Positions 1 through 8,996 are shown, counted from the stretch's first letter. The stretch: 35,636 nt of DNA from Candidatus Brocadia sp. (GCA_013360945.1 JABWAQ010000029.1:1-35636); one strand, 5' to 3'. Notes: generated by a model from the letters alone, not told the origin. Translations and numbers: made by a program.

Positions 1-735
1 ATAGATGAATCCCATCGCATGTCGTGGACACCGCCCGCCCGTAAAACGGCGCGATACGCCCTGGGTGAACTCCTGAGAGATCAATCAGACCATATCCTGC
101 TTCTTACTGCCACTCCTCATAAAGGAGACCCGGTCAATTTCAGCCTTTTTCTCCAACTATTGGATAAAGATGCGTATGCCGACGTGAAATCCATACGTGA
201 GGCAATGGCTCGACACCGCGCGCCTTTCTATCTCCGCCGAACGAAAGAGGCAATGGTGTATTTCCCAGAACGCGGGTCGGACGGCGCTTGGGTAGCCAAA
301 AAAATCTTTACCAAACGTATCCCTCATACGGTAGATTTTCAGATAGATGGGCAGGAATTTGAGCTTTACCGTGATATCACCAGGTTTGTGAAACAGCAGA
401 GTACGCAAGCTGCTGCCCAGGGTGAGGATCCACGGGCCAGGGCTATAGGCTTCCTTATGTCACTTTATCAGCGCCGTCTTGCATCAAGTACCTATGCAAT
501 CCGCCCCATATGGCACCATTGTCATGAGCCGTTATACCCAACCGGAAAAGGATGTTGCTCTCCTTTTAGCACAATTGGGATTGGTGCTTCCAGAACAACC
601 GCCACCCAAGGTTTACGCATCCGGACAGGTCGGTCTGTAGTGCCGACCTTTTTACATGACCCCTTGATTTTACTGGCTCAGCGGGTTGCATTCCCCTCGA
701 ATTGCGAAAGTCGGGTTAAGAGGCAAGATAGTTGA
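1..735 (+). pseudogene. Truncated SNF2/DEAD-type helicase fragment
   Basis: The frame is open from base 1, so the gene enters from outside the window. It begins with a DESH box (IDESHR, Walker B/motif II) and has motif III as LLTATPHKG, followed by a run (FYLRRTKEAM, then SLYQRRLASSTYAIR) typical of the helicases found with DUF499 and DUF1156 genes or of DISARM DrmD. After about base 505 the protein stops looking like a helicase: the next residues, from PIWHHCHEP on, are low-quality sequence, and the whole C-terminal helicase lobe is missing. The reading frame merely runs on to the stop at 735. An ATG at 19 could be called as a start but is not a real one. I read this as a dead fragment, cut on its 3' side by a deletion or insertion. 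Helicase identity is fairly certain; the subfamily is inference. Confidence 0.75.
500..640 (+). pseudogene. Possible transposase C-terminal remnant
   Basis: In the frame shifted by one from the helicase fragment, an open stretch from about 500 ends at the TAG at 638-640. It reads as a coherent protein tail (from ATG 524: MSRYTQPEKDVALLLAQLGL, then a PEQPPPK segment). It begins just where the helicase similarity stops. It resembles the C-terminus of a DDE-type transposase, which would explain the junction, but I cannot name the IS family from so little sequence and I see no convincing terminal inverted repeat. It could instead be a chance open frame. Confidence 0.3.
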
Positions 736-1222
736 GTTCGTAGGAAAGGGTGATTTTGGCCTGGCATCAGGGCAGAAACCTGACGGCACATACGAGCGGG
801 TTTGGTATATGGAACTTATTTCTCCCGAAGAGGTGGCATTTGAATCAGGCGTATTTCTTCTGAAAAAAGACAGGGCCAAATCTATCAAGGCAGGAATAGA
901 ACACCGTCCACCGCCAGAACCACCGATTCAACCATTTCCACAGCCAGAGCCGACGTCAACGTCAGACCATGAACCAGATGTTGAAACTATTGTTGAAAAG
1001 CAGACATGCACCCTTCATTTAGCAGGTACAATCCCCCCGGAGGTCTGGAATCGCCTCGGAACAAAAATATTACCAAAACTCAGGGCCGGAATAGAACTAC
1101 AAATCGGGGTAGATTTCCGGGTTACTCTGAAGTCAGATACTGCCCAAGGCATAAAATCTGAACTCTGTCAAATTCTTGACGACCTGAGCTTGACCGGCAA
1201 GGTGGTAATTGAAGAATCCTAA
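686..1222 (+). pseudogene. C-terminal fragment of a probable DUF499-family ATPase
   Basis: A 178-residue frame whose only available start is a TTG at 686 without a ribosome binding site. It carries a short alpha/beta segment (GDFGLASGQKPDGTYERVWY), a proline-rich linker (PPPEPPIQPFPQPEP, about residues 75-90), and a C-terminal alpha/beta domain ending near VVIEES. This order, a winged segment with a GxxGLASG-like motif, a Pro-rich linker and a final small domain, matches the tail of large DUF499 AAA+ ATPases, which occur with DUF1156 methyltransferases and SNF2 helicases. The ATPase part is absent, so this is a 3' remnant. It runs in the same direction as the helicase fragment 5' of it, and its stop is 3 bp from that of the convergent cupredoxin gene. 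Family assignment is moderate; being a fragment is well supported. Confidence 0.5.
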
Positions 1223-1225
1223 AAA

Positions 1226-1834
1226 TCATTTTAACTCAAACGCTATCGCTTCAGTAGCGCCCACCCTGACCTCTACTTGCCGATCCTGTGTCTTGAACCG
1301 TTCACTCCACAATTTTATCGTATATTTTCCCTCCGGCACATTCGTAATAGAAAATTTTCCCTCATTGTCAACCCTTGCAAAATATGGATTTTGCAAGACA
1401 AGGACATAGGCAAGCATATCGACGTGCACATTGCAACGGATGGAGGCAACACCTAATTTGTTAAACGTAAACGGCCGTGTTTCACCCTTAAGCCATGTTC
1501 CCAAATTAAAATTATCTGCAACTGCGTCCGGAGAATAGACGTTGTGCTGAACCAAATCGCTGTTAAGAAAATCGACTGTGGTACCTTTTAACAAGGGAAG
1601 TACATGCGGGATAAAGGTCATATTTTTCTGATCGATAACGGCACGTTCCTTTTGCGGCTCAAAACCATTTGGCACGTTTTCGATATAGACAATGCTATCC
1701 TTCAGATACTTGGCTTTTTTGGCCTTGACGGTGCCGCTGATGGTGCCTAAACCTTTTTCTTCCGCAAACACAAGAAAAGTAAAACTCACCGTTACAAAAC
1801 ATGCTGCAAAAAATAAACCGATCTTTGTATTCAT
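1226..1834 (-). CDS. Secreted cupredoxin-like (plastocyanin/methylamine utilisation-type) protein
   Basis: A 202-residue exported protein. Residues 1-24 form a Sec signal peptide (MNTKIGLFFAACF..., cut after VFA). The body is a cupredoxin fold with a complete type 1 copper ligand set: H97 (QHNVYS), C134, H137 and M140 (RCNVHVDM). A short beta-rich tail from about residue 150 (EGKFSITNVPEGKYTIKL) looks like a carboxypeptidase regulatory-like domain. The likely role is periplasmic copper binding or electron transfer. The ATG at 1834 is preceded by AGAGGTGA at good spacing. A 6-bp hairpin (GCGAAG/CTTCGC) lies upstream at about 1892-1908. It is transcribed alone, convergent with the DUF499 remnant. 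The copper site is seen directly; the redox partner is unknown. Confidence 0.8.
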   Translation of the reverse strand: MNTKIGLFFAACFVTVSFTFLVFAEEKGLGTISGTVKAKKAKYLKDSIVYIENVPNGFEPQKERAVIDQKNMTFIPHVLPLLKGTTVDFLNSDLVQHNVYSPDAVADNFNLGTWLKGETRPFTFNKLGVASIRCNVHVDMLAYVLVLQNPYFARVDNEGKFSITNVPEGKYTIKLWSERFKTQDRQVEVRVGATEAIAFELK

Positions 1835-1984
1835 ACAAACTCACCTCTTTTAAGTTAAGTTATATCTTTAGCAATTTTCTCAATGTAAGGCGAAGGTGAT
1901 CTTCGCTCTATAACCGTAGCTTTGAAATAAACATTGAATTTTAGAACATGACCAACGACGCCACAATCTCCTCTTCGAAAGATA

Positions 1985-3025
1985 TTATCTCTTTTGTAAT
2001 ACCTCTAAAAAGAACAACAAGAAGTATCCGACCAATAAAATGAACCAGCCAAGGGTCATAACAATATCCATCGCGGCAGAAAAGGACATGGAAAAATTTT
2101 CAGCGATCATACTGTAAATATCTTCCAGGGCGTCGAGCGTCTTGTTAATATTGGCCTTCCATGCCTCCAGATGGAATTTTTTTGCCATCAGGCCAAACAA
2201 CCGGGCTGAATACCAGTCCCCAATGAGGTTAATATGGCGTTCAGTGGCTGCAAATTCCTGGATAGATTCTGTGCGGATCCGGATAATTTCACGCAAGGAG
2301 TGTCTGATCTTGCGGGAATTGAGCCAGGGTTTTTTCTTTAAGGTATCCTTTTGCAACAGGCGTGCAGCCTTTTCCAATCGTTCCTCCAACTCATGTTCCA
2401 AAATCCTCAACTTTAATAACTGAAGATTGGCAATCTCGAAAAGCTCGATATTACTGGCAAATTCACCACGCGGATCAAAAACAAATGCCCCGTCCCACTC
2501 TACAATCGTTATATCATCCTTAGAATATTTAAGGTTAAATTTGAGAGTTGCATTAATCTCTTCTTCGTCTAAAGGTATTCTTTCAGTTTTCAAAAGCCCT
2601 GCAATGCTCTCTTTATATTCTGAAATAATGTCTTCCGGGTCTCCGTGGTAATCAGACACGCAGTACACACTGTACTCTTCGTCAAAAAAAGGGTCACAAT
2701 GATATTCCCGCAAGATAGCCCTGCATTCTACAATGAGGCTTCGTTTAATATCAAAGACATGTTCATCTAAGATATTCTCCAAATCAATAGATGCTTCGAC
2801 AATGACGATCTCCGGTGGACAAAACTTAACCAGAAAATCGACTTCCCTGGATTCTACGTTCCTCTTTTCAGCCTTGACCACCATCTGTTTGGGAATCACG
2901 TCGGGATACGACGGAGAACTTTTGACTTTTTTTATACCGACAATTTCTACCGTATCGATATTGAGTTCCGTAATTCCTACAAGAAAGGTGACCAAAGTGC
3001 CTTTCACCGCAGGATTGACGCCCAT
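1985..3025 (-). CDS. Conserved membrane-anchored protein of unknown function (RMD1/DUF155-like architecture)
   Basis: A 346-residue protein whose first 200 residues form a soluble alpha/beta domain. It is followed by a long charged helical region (about 200-300, with LRILEHELEERLEKAARLL as a probable coiled coil) and one strongly hydrophobic segment at about 322-342 (MTLGWFILLVGYFLLFFLE). It ends six residues later, so it is a tail-anchored or C-terminally anchored protein. The helical stretch LDALEDIYSMIAEN directly before the membrane helix is reminiscent of RMD1/YagE (DUF155) proteins, but I see no diagnostic motif and this is a weak suggestion. The ATG at 3025 has GAGG eight bases upstream. 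The nearest neighbour on the same strand is the MAT gene, 144 bp upstream; no functional link is evident. Confidence 0.55.
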   Translation of the reverse strand: MGVNPAVKGTLVTFLVGITELNIDTVEIVGIKKVKSSPSYPDVIPKQMVVKAEKRNVESREVDFLVKFCPPEIVIVEASIDLENILDEHVFDIKRSLIVECRAILREYHCDPFFDEEYSVYCVSDYHGDPEDIISEYKESIAGLLKTERIPLDEEEINATLKFNLKYSKDDITIVEWDGAFVFDPRGEFASNIELFEIANLQLLKLRILEHELEERLEKAARLLQKDTLKKKPWLNSRKIRHSLREIIRIRTESIQEFAATERHINLIGDWYSARLFGLMAKKFHLEAWKANINKTLDALEDIYSMIAENFSMSFSAAMDIVMTLGWFILLVGYFLLFFLEVLQKR

Positions 3026-3169
3026 AGGTTAATCCTCAATGAATCAGTGTGGTTTGCCATGGAAATTCCGGAATCTCCCTGAGTTAAAGTTGCGGGTTTT
3101 GCGTTGAAAGTAATCTCTTTGAATTTCGAATTTAACACTTACGATTTTCAACTTCTAAGCCAGTACTCA

Positions 3170-4348
3170 CTAAAACAGTGAATAGCGCCTTTCTAAAATC
3201 CCGGTCCATAGTTGTGGCATTTGATCAAGGTGCCTTCTTATCATGTCCCTGCATCTCTTTTCCACTGCTTTTTTTGCAAGGCGGGAATATATCTTTGCAT
3301 GGAGAATTTGGGGTTCTGTAATGGGCACACCGATCTGACTTACAAGATAGCATTCCGCTCCGGAGATATCAGGATCCCTGGTCATCTCTGCGGCTATTTC
3401 GCTGGCGACCAGATTATATAATTTACCGGTATGGGTAATAGGATTTTTTCCGGCCGTGGCCTCAAGGGTCATCGGCCGGCAAGGTGTAATCAGCCCGTTG
3501 GCCCTGTTTCCTCTACCCACTTGACCGTCATCCCCACACTCAGCGCTGGTACCCGTTACGGTTAGATAAAAAATGTCCCTGCTATAATTATCCGCAGCAT
3601 TGATTACAACATCGACTTCCCGGGTTGTCCGTTTTTTTATAAAGTCACGGATATATTCAAGGAGCGCCGTTTTCATTTTAAAATACTCATCCTTTGACGA
3701 AATGAATCTTGAAACAAAGGCCGCAGCAATCGTAAGGGTTATTTGGTCTTTAATCCTTATCCCCATAATCTTAATGTCCTCGCCAATCATGGGATACCCT
3801 CGTTTCACTTCCGGAGAATTTAAAAATTGTTCGGTATGATAAACGAGCGACTCCGTTTCCGTCATGGGTGAGAAACCAACACCAATTGAGGTATCATTCG
3901 CCAACGGAATTGAGCTGTCAAAGGTCGCCCGCAGATCCGCGCTGCCCGTTCTGATTATTGTTTCAACAATGACATTTTTTTCAGGCTCCAGGAATCTCAA
4001 TCGTTCTTTTAACCATTTGTGTGTTGTTTCCCTGGCAATCACGTCTAAAGGCGCCTTTTCATTTCCCACTATCTCCACTGCCCGGCCCACAATGATCAGG
4101 CGCATAGGGGTTGTCACTTTACCTCCTCCAAAATCAACTTCAGAACGTCCACCCACAAGGAGGCACTTGTCAATATTGTGATGCAGCACTCTGCCGAACT
4201 TTTCCAGATAATATTTGGAAAAGGCAATGCTCAACTCCTCGGCCGCGCGGTCGCACAATGTATCCGGATGCCCCAAGCCTTTGCGTTCGACAATCTCAAT
4301 AGCAGATTGTTGAACAGGCATGCCCTTCGTTTTTTCAATAATTATTTT
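3170..4348 (-). CDS. mat: Archaeal-type methionine adenosyltransferase (COG1812)
   Basis: Makes S-adenosylmethionine from methionine and ATP in the cytoplasm. The sequence matches the archaeal MAT family, not bacterial Met[14 protein letters not shown] (H28, D30 in a 392-residue protein), [13 protein letters not shown], the block [20 protein letters not shown], then [20 protein letters not shown] and [10 protein letters not shown]. The open frame continues upstream to a TTG at 4405, but alignment in memory with the archaeal proteins (MxxIIVxK start) places the start at the ATG at 4348; no strong ribosome binding site decides it. About 130 bp separate it from the stress-protein gene upstream. 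Catalytic and binding motifs all look intact, so it should be active. Whether the organism also has a bacterial metK cannot be judged here. Confidence 0.93.
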   Translation of the reverse strand, partial: KIIIEKTKGMPVQQSAIEIVERKGLGHPDTLCDRAAEELSIAFSKYYLEKFGRVLHHNIDKCLLVGGRSEVDFGGGKVTTPMRLIIVGRAVEIVGNEKAPLDVIARETTHKWLKERLRFLEPEKNVIVETIIRTGSADLRATFDSSIPLANDTSIGVGFSPMTETESLVYHTEQFLNSPEVKRGYPMIGEDIKIMGIRIKDQITLTIAAAFVSRFISSKDEYFKMKTALLEYIRDFIKKRTTREVDVVINAADNYSRDIFYLTVTGTSAECGDDGQVGRGNRANGLITPCRPMTLEATAGKNPITHTGKLYNLVASEIAAEMTRDPDISGAECYLVSQIGVPITEPQILHAKIYSRLAKKAVEKRCRDMIRRHLDQMPQLWTGILERRYSLF

Positions 4349-4477
4349 CATTTCCGCAAAAGCCCGCCGCACATTCCTCATCCAGGGGGAGAGGAAATCT
4401 AACAATTTTATTGATGCGTACTTTCCTTTTCCTGGTGGGAGGGATTAGGAGAAGGGGATTGATCTGGTACCCGTTTT

Positions 4478-4942
4478 CTAAGGTAACACAAATTCATGTT
4501 CGGGGTGTTTAACGCACAAAACCGGGCAGGGGGACATGCCGACAACCCTTTCTGCCGTACTCCCAAGAATTGCATGGGAAAGTCCCGTCCGACCATGTGT
4601 AGCAATGGTGATCAGATCAATGCCATACTTCTTGGCCGCCCTGATGATTTCCAGAAAAGGAGTCCCCCGTATGACAATATTTTCAACCTCGACCTTTCCC
4701 TGAAATTGCAATGGTATCAGGTGTTGTATTTTCTTTTGTGCTTCCTTCTCCATGTCATCATATATCTCAGACAATGGGTAAGCCGATACCCCCAATCCAA
4801 GAGGAATATTCAATTCCGTGATTACATGCAGTACATATAGTTTTGCTTCATGAGTGGTCGCAAGGGATATTGCGTATTTTAAGGCATGTTCCGCACATTC
4901 GGAAAAATCTGTAGGGAAAAGAATTCTTTTAATTGAAATCAT
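4478..4942 (-). CDS. Universal stress protein, UspA family (copy 1)
   Basis: A single-domain 154-residue UspA-fold protein. It has the N-terminal strand IKRILFPTDFSECAEHALK and the ATP-binding signature G-x2-G-x9-G-S-T in HGRTGLSHAILGSTAERVV, followed by the last strand CPVLCVKHPE. It is therefore expected to bind ATP and dimerise. The frame is open to a TTG at 4960, but the ATG at 4942 has GGGA eight bases upstream and matches the start of its paralogue, so I use it. It is the third gene of a run transcribed leftward (BCAM0308-like, USP, USP), with 93 bp to the paralogue. The two stress proteins are about two-thirds identical and clearly arose by tandem duplication. Confidence 0.92.
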   Translation of the reverse strand: MISIKRILFPTDFSECAEHALKYAISLATTHEAKLYVLHVITELNIPLGLGVSAYPLSEIYDDMEKEAQKKIQHLIPLQFQGKVEVENIVIRGTPFLEIIRAAKKYGIDLITIATHGRTGLSHAILGSTAERVVGMSPCPVLCVKHPEHEFVLP

Positions 4943-5035
4943 AACATGATTCCCGATCAAAATTTTCGATTTGCATTTTTTTCGTGTTTGTTGCCAATTT
5001 TATGATGAGGTAAAATTCTTGACATCAAATGCAAC

Positions 5036-5500
5036 TCACGGCGACACAAATTCACGTTCGGGATATCTGACGCACAAGACCGGGCAGGGAGCCGTTCTTA
5101 CGACCTTTTCCGCCGTACTCCCCAAAAGCGCATGAGAAAGCCCAGTCCGTCCATGTGTAGCAATGGTAATTAAGTCTATATCGTATTTTTTGGCTGCCTT
5201 GTTGATCTCCAGGAAAGGTGTTCCCCGTACAATAATATTTTCAACTTTTATCTTCTCCATAAATCGCTTAGGCACCAGCCGATAAATATTCTTTTTTGCT
5301 TCACGTTCCATATCACTATAGAGTTTGGATACAGAAAAAGTCAATCCACCGGTGCCAACAGGGATATTCAGTTTCGGAATCACATGCAAGATGTATAGTT
5401 TTGCCCCTCGCTCCAAAGCAATGTCCAAAGCGTATTTTAAGGCATGTTTCGAACATGCGGAAAAATCTGTGGGAAACAGAATTTTTTCAATTTTAATCAT
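5036..5500 (-). CDS. Universal stress protein, UspA family (copy 2)
   Basis: Tandem paralogue of the stress protein downstream, also 154 residues and in the same register: IEKILFPTDFSACSKHALK at the N-terminus and HGRTGLSHALLGSTAEKVV as the ATP-binding loop, ending REFVSP. The ATG at 5500 is preceded by GAGGGG at eight bases, a good ribosome binding site. Identity between the copies is highest at both ends and lowest in the middle helical segment (around residues 45-65), where dimer and partner specificity usually vary. Probable role in survival under energy or oxygen limitation, by family knowledge only. Confidence 0.92.
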   Translation of the reverse strand: MIKIEKILFPTDFSACSKHALKYALDIALERGAKLYILHVIPKLNIPVGTGGLTFSVSKLYSDMEREAKKNIYRLVPKRFMEKIKVENIIVRGTPFLEINKAAKKYDIDLITIATHGRTGLSHALLGSTAEKVVRTAPCPVLCVRYPEREFVSP

Positions 5501-5539
5501 GACATAGACCCCTCATTAAAGAATTTTAAACGTATTATA

Positions 5540-6061
5540 TTACCGTCTCCACTCCACGCGGATAAACTTTGCATTTACATCTTTCTTGTATTCAACTTCT
5601 CCATCATAAGCCTTAAACAAAATAGACCCGATACGCTGTGCCAGTTTGGCTGAGGTGGTAAATATTTCGATCCCGTCACCCTTTTCATTAATCTTCATAA
5701 TTCTTTTTAGTGGGTTATACTTCTTGGAACGGACGTCTTCATTGTGGATGAGATTCATAATCTCTTGCTTGTGCTGCTTCAGAAAATCACCTTTCAATGT
5801 TACAACACCGCTAGGAACATTTTCCTTCGTCTTCTTACATGCGGGGCAGATTACCCAGTTTATATTCTTTAATCTTTTTTTTCCTTCATACAATTTGGCA
5901 TCGAGAAACCACTTTTTATTATGATAAACAGCCGTACAATCCTTACAAATAACAACCCCCGCCAATCCCTTCCCCTTTGGTGGCAGATATGGATCATTCT
6001 CTGCATAAATTTTATCTCTTTTACGTGATGATCCATACCCAAGTTCTCTTGGTACTTTCAT
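5540..6061 (-). CDS. BCAM0308-like zinc-ribbon protein
   Basis: A 173-residue basic cytoplasmic protein. It has two Cys pairs spaced like a treble-clef or zinc ribbon: CKDC (ICKDCTAVYHNKKW) and CPAC (WVICPACKKTKE), about 35 residues apart. The second half is a small alpha/beta domain (FTTSAKLAQRIGSILFKAYD). This layout fits the BCAM0308 family, named after a gene of the low-oxygen-activated locus of Burkholderia cenocepacia, where it also sits among universal stress genes. The function is unknown; NMD3-like RNA binding has been suggested for such Zn-ribbons. The frame has an ATG at 6082, but the ATG at 6061 has AAGGAG upstream and is preferred. It lies just upstream of the two USP genes on the same strand and is probably co-transcribed with them. 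Confidence 0.65.
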   Translation of the reverse strand: MKVPRELGYGSSRKRDKIYAENDPYLPPKGKGLAGVVICKDCTAVYHNKKWFLDAKLYEGKKRLKNINWVICPACKKTKENVPSGVVTLKGDFLKQHKQEIMNLIHNEDVRSKKYNPLKRIMKINEKGDGIEIFTTSAKLAQRIGSILFKAYDGEVEYKKDVNAKFIRVEWRR

Positions 6062-6277
6062 TCTATTTACCGCTCCTTTCATTGAAAATAATTAACCATT
6101 CGGAAGTATCCGGACAACTTGTTCCCATCTTTATAACTTTCAGATGGCTTTTGCGACTGTTTAACCGACCCTCACAAGAATCTTTTTAACGTCTGATTTT
6201 ATAGGCTTTGGCTGTGACCTCAAGGATTCCTTTCTTATTACCCCCCTCTTACTGAAACTATGAAATTATATCCTGCC

Positions 6278-7861
6278 TTATCGATAAATATGGTAATCTA
6301 TGTCTGGAAATATATTATCTTTATATTCGATATCAGAGAGCCACGTAGCATCGATCGTATTTGATCGAATATCATCGTAAAGTTTCGTAAAACGGAAGAT
6401 ATGTTCTTTCGTCCTTTTTATGGCATATTCCACCATCGTGCCGGTCTTCATAATAAATGCCCAATCACTGCTCTGCGCCAGCAACAGTTCCCGCGCTGCC
6501 TGGTTAAGCGCCCGATTCTGCAAGGAATTGTGTGTGTGGGGATATGCCCTTGCCAATTCAACCATCCGCTCCGCCGCTTTGTGAAGGTGACGATAAATCC
6601 AATCGTTGCTGCCATTCAACCAATATTCATTGTAACCCTTGTACCCCCAACTCGAAAGAGAGGGCGTGGACACCTGGTTAACAGGATACATTTCAAGATA
6701 TTCCATCGGAGTAATCAGCGATATGGCTTTTTGGTCAAAGGCAATCTTCCGGAAGAGGAAGTTGATCCAATCAGGACCCTCAAACCACCAGTGACCAAAG
6801 AGTTCCGCATCATAGGGTGCGACAACGATGGGTTTCCGGTCCATTACCGTGGACAAATACTCCACCTGTTTCTCCCGGTTAAACATAAAATTTCCTGCAT
6901 GTTCGGCGGCCTTGTCCAAAGCCTTGTCGGGCAAGTAAGGTTCCTTGTGATCTGTCTTGCCGGTAATCCGATAGTATTTTATGCCGATATTGGAGCGCTT
7001 GCCATCCCCGTGGAGATACGGTCTTACATAATCATAATCGAGGTCAAAGCCTACGTCGCGATAAAAATCACGATAGAAAAAATCTCCCGGATATCCTTCC
7101 TTGGCGCTCCAGACCTGTTTGGAAGATTCCATATCCCTGCCAAAGACGGCCACGCCTGACGGACAGAAAATGGGGGCGAAAATACCATATTTCGGTCTCG
7201 GAGAAGCAAAGAGAATCCCGTGTGTTTCGGTAATAAAAAAACGAATGCCCGCCTCCTTGAGTATCTGATCTGCTCCGGGTTCATAAGCACACTCAGGAAG
7301 CCATATTCCGCGGGGCCTTCTGCCAAAATGTTTCTCATAATGGTTTACCGCCACGTGGATTTGGGCACGCATGGCATTCACATTGTTATTCATCAGGGGC
7401 AAAAAACCATGGGTTGCCCCGCAGGTAATCACCTCCAACTTACCCGCATCCTGGAATTTTTTAAAGGCGTTTACAATATTTCGATGATATTTTCCTGCAA
7501 ATACGTACCGTGCATTAGTAAAATGCTTGTGATACATTTGCGCGAGCCGGTAAAACTCCGGCTGATGTTTTGTCCTTTCGAGTTCTTTTTCTGCGAGTTC
7601 AATCCGGTTTTCAATATACCGAACACAACGAAACTGCAAGAGATCATCGGTAAGCATTGTAATCAGAGGCGGGGTCAAAGACATGGTGATACGAAAATCT
7701 ATACCATCCTCGATTAAATTGTCAAAGGTATTGATAAGCGGGATGTAAGTTTCGGTAACCGCCTCAAAGAGCCAGTCTTCTTCCAGAAATGCGTCGTACT
7801 CCGGATGACGGACAAAGGGCAGGTGCGCATGCAAGATTAATGACAGGTAGCCTTTTTCCAT
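6278..7861 (-). CDS. GH57 1,4-alpha-glucan branching enzyme (DUF1957)
   Basis: A 527-residue glycoside hydrolase family 57 enzyme that cuts alpha-1,4-glucan and makes alpha-1,6 branches in glycogen. Seen: the N-terminal HAHLPFVRHPE block, the nucleophile motif IWLPECAYEPG (E190), the acid/base motif APYDAELFGHWWFEGPDW (D351), and a C-terminal helical DUF1957 domain with W-rich helices (SSWGYKGYNEYWLNGSNDW). Both catalytic positions agree well with the characterised Thermococcus GH57 branching enzyme (E183 and D354, from memory). Length is normal for bacterial members. Its ATG follows the stop of the DUF4912 gene by 3 bp, so the two form an operon. No signal peptide; cytoplasmic. Confidence 0.93.
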   Translation of the reverse strand: MEKGYLSLILHAHLPFVRHPEYDAFLEEDWLFEAVTETYIPLINTFDNLIEDGIDFRITMSLTPPLITMLTDDLLQFRCVRYIENRIELAEKELERTKHQPEFYRLAQMYHKHFTNARYVFAGKYHRNIVNAFKKFQDAGKLEVITCGATHGFLPLMNNNVNAMRAQIHVAVNHYEKHFGRRPRGIWLPECAYEPGADQILKEAGIRFFITETHGILFASPRPKYGIFAPIFCPSGVAVFGRDMESSKQVWSAKEGYPGDFFYRDFYRDVGFDLDYDYVRPYLHGDGKRSNIGIKYYRITGKTDHKEPYLPDKALDKAAEHAGNFMFNREKQVEYLSTVMDRKPIVVAPYDAELFGHWWFEGPDWINFLFRKIAFDQKAISLITPMEYLEMYPVNQVSTPSLSSWGYKGYNEYWLNGSNDWIYRHLHKAAERMVELARAYPHTHNSLQNRALNQAARELLLAQSSDWAFIMKTGTMVEYAIKRTKEHIFRFTKLYDDIRSNTIDATWLSDIEYKDNIFPDIDYHIYR

Positions 7862-7864
7862 AGA

Positions 7865-8689
7865 TTATTTTTTTGAAACCGCAAAACCCCCTGAAGCCTC
7901 AGGTGAAGACACACCTTCTTTCAGCACTTCCTGCCAATCCTTGTGTGCCCGTTCAAATACAGATTCGCTGATGCCAATGCCCGCAGGAACACCAATCTTT
8001 TCGTAAAGCTCCTCAATGCTCATCCACTTCTCGTCAATTAACTCAGACACGCTTGCACGAGGAGTCCTTACCGTATTCGACCTGAAGAGGATACGAAACG
8101 TTCCATCGGGGGCAAGGAACCCGACATCCACGCAAAAAGACCTATCCGGCTCGCCCACACGAATATACCAATTTCGCGCCCCGCTCGCTACTTCAACATC
8201 AAAATATTTGTGGGCATTATTGCCGTTAAAGATGATATCCGTCACGTCATAAACCCTCAATACAATCTTTGCACTATGTGCCAGGGCGCCCAGCATATTC
8301 AAAACACTATCGATCGTATCCTTTCGGATCTCCCAATAGGCAAACAACCAATCCGGGTCTTGCACCATCAGCACAATCCGGGTATCCCCGTAATTATCGG
8401 GAAGTTCGGGAATTGCCGGAGCAGATACAACCTCTTTTCTTTCAATCCCTGGTTGAGGTGTTTCTGGCTTGGCGGGCGATGCTTCTTGAGCAATAGGCCA
8501 TTTATCTTCATTGGTAACTCCCCACTCTTGTTCTTCTGTCTGTTCTGTTGATGTAACGTCCGCCATCTCAAAAAACCGGTACCAGATCAGACTTATTACG
8601 TCTTTTATCTTCTTCCAAAGCATCTCACCTAATGCCCTAATGACCTCAAAGATAAGCAGGAATATTTCTTTAACGATATCTTTGTCCAT
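7865..8689 (-). CDS. DUF4912 domain protein
   Basis: A 274-residue protein with a DUF4912 domain at about residues 95-215, recognised from DTRIVLMVQDPDWLFAYWEI and the later WYIRVGEPDRSFCVDVGFL. The domain often sits beside glycogen-branching GH57 genes and may bind carbohydrate. The first 45 residues are an unusual hydrophobic and aromatic helix (IVKEIFLLIFEVIRALGEML) that could associate with a membrane or granule surface. A Pro/Glu-rich linker (about 50-90) joins it to the domain. It is the first gene of the operon with GH57, 3 bp apart. A TTGACC-N18-TATAAT promoter lies about 80 bp upstream. Function in glycogen metabolism is inferred from context. Confidence 0.85.
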   Translation of the reverse strand: MDKDIVKEIFLLIFEVIRALGEMLWKKIKDVISLIWYRFFEMADVTSTEQTEEQEWGVTNEDKWPIAQEASPAKPETPQPGIERKEVVSAPAIPELPDNYGDTRIVLMVQDPDWLFAYWEIRKDTIDSVLNMLGALAHSAKIVLRVYDVTDIIFNGNNAHKYFDVEVASGARNWYIRVGEPDRSFCVDVGFLAPDGTFRILFRSNTVRTPRASVSELIDEKWMSIEELYEKIGVPAGIGISESVFERAHKDWQEVLKEGVSSPEASGGFAVSKK

Positions 8690-8769
8690 TGTTTCAAACC
8701 CATTATACCAAGGATTTCCCCATTATTTAAGCAATTGCAAAATACAGACTTACCAAAATCCCTCATGGA

Positions 8770-8799
8770 ATTATACCTTAACTAACAGCAAGCGGTCAA
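8770..8799 (-). promoter_or_regulatory. Sigma-70-like promoter for DUF4912-GH57 operon
   Basis: Read on the minus strand: TTGACC (8799-8794), an 18-bp spacer, then TATAAT (8775-8770), leaving about 75 nt of leader before the ATG at 8689. A second TATAAT with an extended TGG just upstream of it (8707-8702) would start transcription almost at the start codon and has no good -35, so the first is preferred. Confidence 0.55.
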
Positions 8800-8867
8800 T
8801 AAAATTCATACCAGCTATAAGTGACATTTAAAGACAATTTAAATATTTGCAACTATTCAATTTTAAC

Positions 8868-8896
8868 TTGACAAAATCTTGCCGTTAAGCAATAAT
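8868..8896 (+). promoter_or_regulatory. Sigma-70-like promoter for tandem USP gene
   Basis: TTGACA (8868-8873), 17-bp spacer, AATAAT (8891-8896), about 100 bp upstream of the ATG at 8997. The 307-bp gap 8690-8996 between the divergent operons otherwise holds only A+T-rich sequence; I see no operator or RNA motif in it. Confidence 0.6.
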
Positions 8897-8996
8897 CACG
8901 TTGTTTTCTGGCATCGGAAACGGTATCCAGAGAAAAAGAATCACATTTTTAGTATAAAATTTTTTACAGGTCGGATGATATAAAGGCCATACACTC

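Noticed and set aside
6401-7159. Plus-strand frame of 252 residues over the GH57 gene
   Set aside because: Antisense to an intact catalytic domain; no motif and no ribosome binding site.
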